Source: Methanobacterium sp. PtaU1.Bin242 (lineage in GTDB: Archaea > Methanobacteriota > Methanobacteria > Methanobacteriales > Methanobacteriaceae). Taken from it: a stretch of 7,179 bases of DNA. Made by a program: the position numbers and the translations under genes. Location of the stretch: assembly GCA_002067565.1 (NCBI GenBank), contig MVQZ01000205.1, positions 1 to 7,179 on the forward strand, in the 5' to 3' direction. Shown in pieces: positions 5,061 through 7,179 of the stretch; the first letter of the stretch is position 1, and each line of letters begins with the position of its first letter. The notes under the pieces were generated by a model. The model made no database searches. It was not told the DNA's origin and saw nothing but the letters and a program-made list of their open reading frames with translations.

Positions 5061-6209
5061 TTAAAAAACACCGTCAATAAATTCTTCTAAAGCCGATTCA
5101 GGAACTGAATCTTTTTGTTTTTCCTCTATGAACTCCTTTTCGCCGGGTATTCCAAAAATATGGGGAGATTTTACACCAGCCACCACTATGGTGGTACGGA
5201 TAGTATTGTCCAGGTCTTCCTGTATCTGGGTACCCCAGATTATATTGGCGTCTGGGTCCAGTTCATCGGCCACTATCTGCACTACGTTTTCAGCTTCGTG
5301 CAAGGTTAGGTCTGAACTTCCGGATATGTTGATCAATGCTCCTTTTGCATTGGATATGTCCAGATCTAAAAGTGGACTGTTTAAAGCTTCGTGTACGGAT
5401 TCTATAGCTCGATCACCTGAGTCTGATTCACCCATTCCTATCATGGCCATTCCAGAGCCTTTCATTATGCTTCGTATGTCTGCGAAGTCCAGACTAACTA
5501 GACCAGGTTTGGTTATCAGTTCGGTTATTCCTTTCACAGCTCTTCCTAAGAGCTCGTCTGCCACCATAAATGCTTTGTTTATGGGTAGGTTGGGAGCCAC
5601 TTCCAGAAGTTTGTCGTTGGGTATCACTATTACCGTATCTGCAGCACTTTGCAATTTTTCAAGACCTTTCTCGGCGTTTTCCCTTCTTCGTAGTCCTTCG
5701 GCACTGAATGGCATGGTAGCAACTGCAATTGTTAAAGCACCAATTTTTTTGGCTAACTTGGAGATTACAGGAGCAGATCCGGTTCCTGTACCTCCTCCCA
5801 GTCCGCAGGTTACAAAGACCATGTCTGCGCCTTCAAGCTTTTCTTTGATCTGTTCTTCACTTTCTTCAGCACTTTCTTCTCCGATTTCAGGTTCTCCACC
5901 TGCACCTAAACCTCCACAAGTCTCTCTTCCAATCAGGATTTTCTGGTTGGCGTTTGAGTAGAAAAGGTCCTGTGCATCGGTGTTTACGGAGATAGTCCCT
6001 GCGCCTTCGATTCCGATCTCGGTAAGTCTGGAAACAGTGTTGTTTCCTGCTCCGCCTGTTCCAATCACGAATATTTTAGCTCTACTTCTTTGAATAATTT
6101 CTTCAAGTTCGCTATCTATGGTTTCATCATATGCTCTGTGCTCTTGGGTGGCTGATCTTTCCCTTCTCTTTTCGGATTCTTTTATGGTATTGTTTATAAG
6201 AGATTTCAA
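5061..6209 (-). CDS. ftsZ: Cell division protein FtsZ
   Basis: FtsZ is a tubulin-like GTPase that polymerises into the mid-cell ring. The 382 residues are a normal archaeal length. After a charged N-terminal extension (1-42) comes VIGTGGAGNNTV (48-59), NTDAQDL (76-82), the tubulin signature GGGTGTGSAPV (138-148) that contacts nucleotide phosphates, and the T7 loop LVSLDFADIRSIM (237-249), whose Asp241 and Asp244 complete the GTPase site of the neighbouring subunit. After a short linker the protein ends ESALEEFIDGVF, a candidate C-terminal peptide; in Methanobrevibacter, SepF binds the FtsZ C-terminal region, so that is its likely partner here (inference). The start is TTG, set by GGGGGT 5 nt upstream; there is no in-frame ATG before the catalytic domain. 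It has its own promoter and precedes secE. Identity is secure. Confidence 0.98.
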   Translation of the reverse strand: MKSLINNTIKESEKRRERSATQEHRAYDETIDSELEEIIQRSRAKIFVIGTGGAGNNTVSRLTEIGIEGAGTISVNTDAQDLFYSNANQKILIGRETCGGLGAGGEPEIGEESAEESEEQIKEKLEGADMVFVTCGLGGGTGTGSAPVISKLAKKIGALTIAVATMPFSAEGLRRRENAEKGLEKLQSAADTVIVIPNDKLLEVAPNLPINKAFMVADELLGRAVKGITELITKPGLVSLDFADIRSIMKGSGMAMIGMGESDSGDRAIESVHEALNSPLLDLDISNAKGALINISGSSDLTLHEAENVVQIVADELDPDANIIWGTQIQEDLDNTIRTTIVVAGVKSPHIFGIPGEKEFIEEKQKDSVPESALEEFIDGVF

Positions 6210-6220
6210 TTCTTACCCCC
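6207..6220 (-). promoter_or_regulatory. ftsZ ribosome-binding site with TTG start
   Basis: GGGGGT (6220-6215) can pair with the 16S 3' end, with one G-U pair, and lies 5 nt before the TTG. It fixes this start, because codons 2-42 contain no ATG. Confidence 0.65.
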
Positions 6221-6260
6221 ACTGCTAATGTTACTAATCTTAATTGTGTTATTGTAATAA

Positions 6261-6276
6261 CTTATATTTAAAAGCA
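6261..6276 (-). promoter_or_regulatory. ftsZ promoter
   Basis: The minus strand reads TTGCTTTTAAATATAAG, a clear TATA-type element. Initiation near 6242 would give a leader of about 30-35 nt carrying the GGGGGT site. Confidence 0.55.
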
Positions 6277-6434
6277 ACGGTTTTTTTAGTGATAATTCAT
6301 TGTACTGCAGAGAATTTTTACCCTTATCATCATAATCTCATCAACTCTCAAGCATGAAGTAATTTTGAACCTAAACATTTCACTATATTGTCAGATGGAG
6401 ATGTATGGAGAAAATGATGTAAAGATCGTCAAAT

Positions 6435-6998
6435 TTAGGGTCGGGGCATGGCAATAATCTCATGTATTCGCAGGTCAAAGAAGTTACTCATGTGGGCTGC
6501 CTTTAAAACCACAGCAGTATCTATACCGGTTCCGGTCCCTCCCAGGGCTATAATCTCAGAATCTGTTGGTATAAGTCCTCCATCTGCTGCCATGATGCTT
6601 ATCTCCACACAGACCTTCACACCCTGAGAAAAAAGACGTAGAGTCTCTGCTATAACTTCTACTGGGGTTACTCCTTTAAATTTGTTACTTATACCTCTTC
6701 CCACACCGCTCAGGGCATGAGAGCCGGCATATATTTCGACTCCCTTATCTTCCAGTTCCTTCCTGTATTCGGGGGTCACTTCTAGGTCGTCCCCACATCT
6801 AAATCCAGCATGGTGGGTTACGTTTACAATGTGTGCATTGTCTATCTTTTCTGCTAACTTAACTCCAGATCTACCGGTTGCAGAAGCTATAACAATATGG
6901 CCTATACCTAACTCCTCTTTCCTGGTTTTAACCAGATCTATAACTTTATCTGTATTTTCGATCCCTGGATTTTCAAAATAATGAATGCTTTTTTCCAT
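6435..6998 (-). CDS. Stand-alone pyruvate kinase C-terminal (alpha/beta) domain protein
   Basis: This 187-residue protein matches the conserved archaeal family related to the C-terminal domain of pyruvate kinase, which in the full enzyme binds allosteric effectors. No catalytic barrel is present, so it cannot be a pyruvate kinase. Visible features are an alpha/beta fold start with GIGHIVIASATGRSGVKLAE (31-50), VTHHAGFRCGDD (59-70), a SGVGRGISNKF loop (97-107), and the C-terminal ALGGTGTGIDTAVVLKAAH (150-168) followed by HEIIAMPRP (179-187). The glycine-rich GGTGTG suggests nucleotide or phosphate binding, which is inference. The ATG has a strong AGGAGGG upstream (7010-7004). As I recall, the same gene lies next to ftsZ in relatives, but I know of no demonstrated function. 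The family is fairly sure; the role is unknown. Confidence 0.85.
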   Translation of the reverse strand: MEKSIHYFENPGIENTDKVIDLVKTRKEELGIGHIVIASATGRSGVKLAEKIDNAHIVNVTHHAGFRCGDDLEVTPEYRKELEDKGVEIYAGSHALSGVGRGISNKFKGVTPVEVIAETLRLFSQGVKVCVEISIMAADGGLIPTDSEIIALGGTGTGIDTAVVLKAAHMSNFFDLRIHEIIAMPRP

Positions 6999-7040
6999 TT
7001 TAACCCTCCTAAATCAATTACCCTTTAATATTTATAATGA

Positions 7041-7066
7041 TTTAATATTTTGGATACTTTATATAC
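7041..7066 (-). promoter_or_regulatory. Candidate promoter of the pyruvate-kinase-domain gene
   Basis: Two minus-strand TATA-like stretches, TATATAAAG (about 7058-7066) and AAAATATTAAAT (about 7041-7052), would give leaders of about 20-40 nt before the ATG at 6998. The first is also a good TATA box on the plus strand, so its direction is uncertain. Confidence 0.35.
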
Positions 7067-7179
7067 AGGGTGTCTGATTTGTGGTGAAAATTTTCTGTTT
7101 GTTGGTGCTTGGTTTCACGTTTTGATATATAATCAGTTGTTCCCTGGTAAAAGTACAGTTGTATATATTTTATATATTA

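Noticed and set aside
5128..5961. Plus-strand ORF of 277 codons opposite ftsZ
   Set aside because: Its length comes from the codon use of ftsZ on the other strand. It is Ser/Pro/Ile-rich with no domain, and ftsZ is certain.
6293..6454. Plus-strand open frame ending VKIVKFRVGAWQ between ftsZ and the pyruvate-kinase-domain gene
   Set aside because: It looks protein-like at its end and has ATGs at 6395 and 6401, but it is short, has no clear start signal, and runs into the antisense of the 3' end of a real gene.

Overview
The window looks like chromosomal DNA of a methanogenic archaeon of the order Methanobacteriales, probably a mesophilic Methanobacterium-like species. The evidence is the archaeal form of every protein (P0/uL10, archaeal uL1 and uL11, Spt5-type NusG, short SecE, archaeal AlaS with an N-terminal cysteine cluster, FtsZ), Shine-Dalgarno sites of the GGTGAT/GGAGG kind, very AT-rich intergenic DNA with TATA/BRE promoters, and the gene order itself. 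As I recall, Methanothermobacter and relatives carry ftsZ - secE - nusG(spt5) - rpl11 - rpl1 - rpl10 - rpl12 - alaS in this order. Assignment to a genus is inference.

Layout, in the direction of transcription (minus strand, right to left): a stand-alone pyruvate-kinase C-terminal-like protein (6998-6435); ftsZ (6209-5061, TTG start) with its own promoter and a candidate terminator; secE (4863-4681) with a strong promoter; about 400 bp of AT-rich non-coding DNA with short direct repeats; nusG/spt5 (4276-3833, re-called TTG start) overlapping rpl11 (3833-3345) by one base; a promoter and leader; rpl1 (3188-2550) directly abutting rpl10 (2549-1527); a T-rich terminator; then an AT-rich region of about 770 bp holding one small plus-strand ORF (1104-1298); and the first 251 codons of alaS (754-1), cut by the window edge.

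The genes supply core information processing and housekeeping: ribosomal stalk base and L1 stalk (uL11, uL10/P0, uL1), transcription elongation (Spt5), protein export (SecE), tRNA charging (AlaS) and cell division (FtsZ). The transcription units appear to be ftsZ, secE, nusG-rpl11 and rpl1-rpl10, each with a recognisable promoter. The rpl1 message carries, inside codons 9-22, a close copy of the L1-binding RNA motif known from the Methanococcus vannielii L1 operon, so rpl1-rpl10 is very likely under translational feedback by its own product.

The most notable feature is an absence: rpl12 (P1/bL12-like stalk protein), expected between rpl10 and alaS, is not there, although P0 keeps its L12-binding spine helices. 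Real relocation, deletion through the near-identical 3' ends of rpl10 and rpl12, and an assembly collapse are all possible. Otherwise this is an ordinary conserved region. I do not see an undescribed defence, mobile or biosynthetic system; there is no tRNA, rRNA, CRISPR or IS element that I can support.
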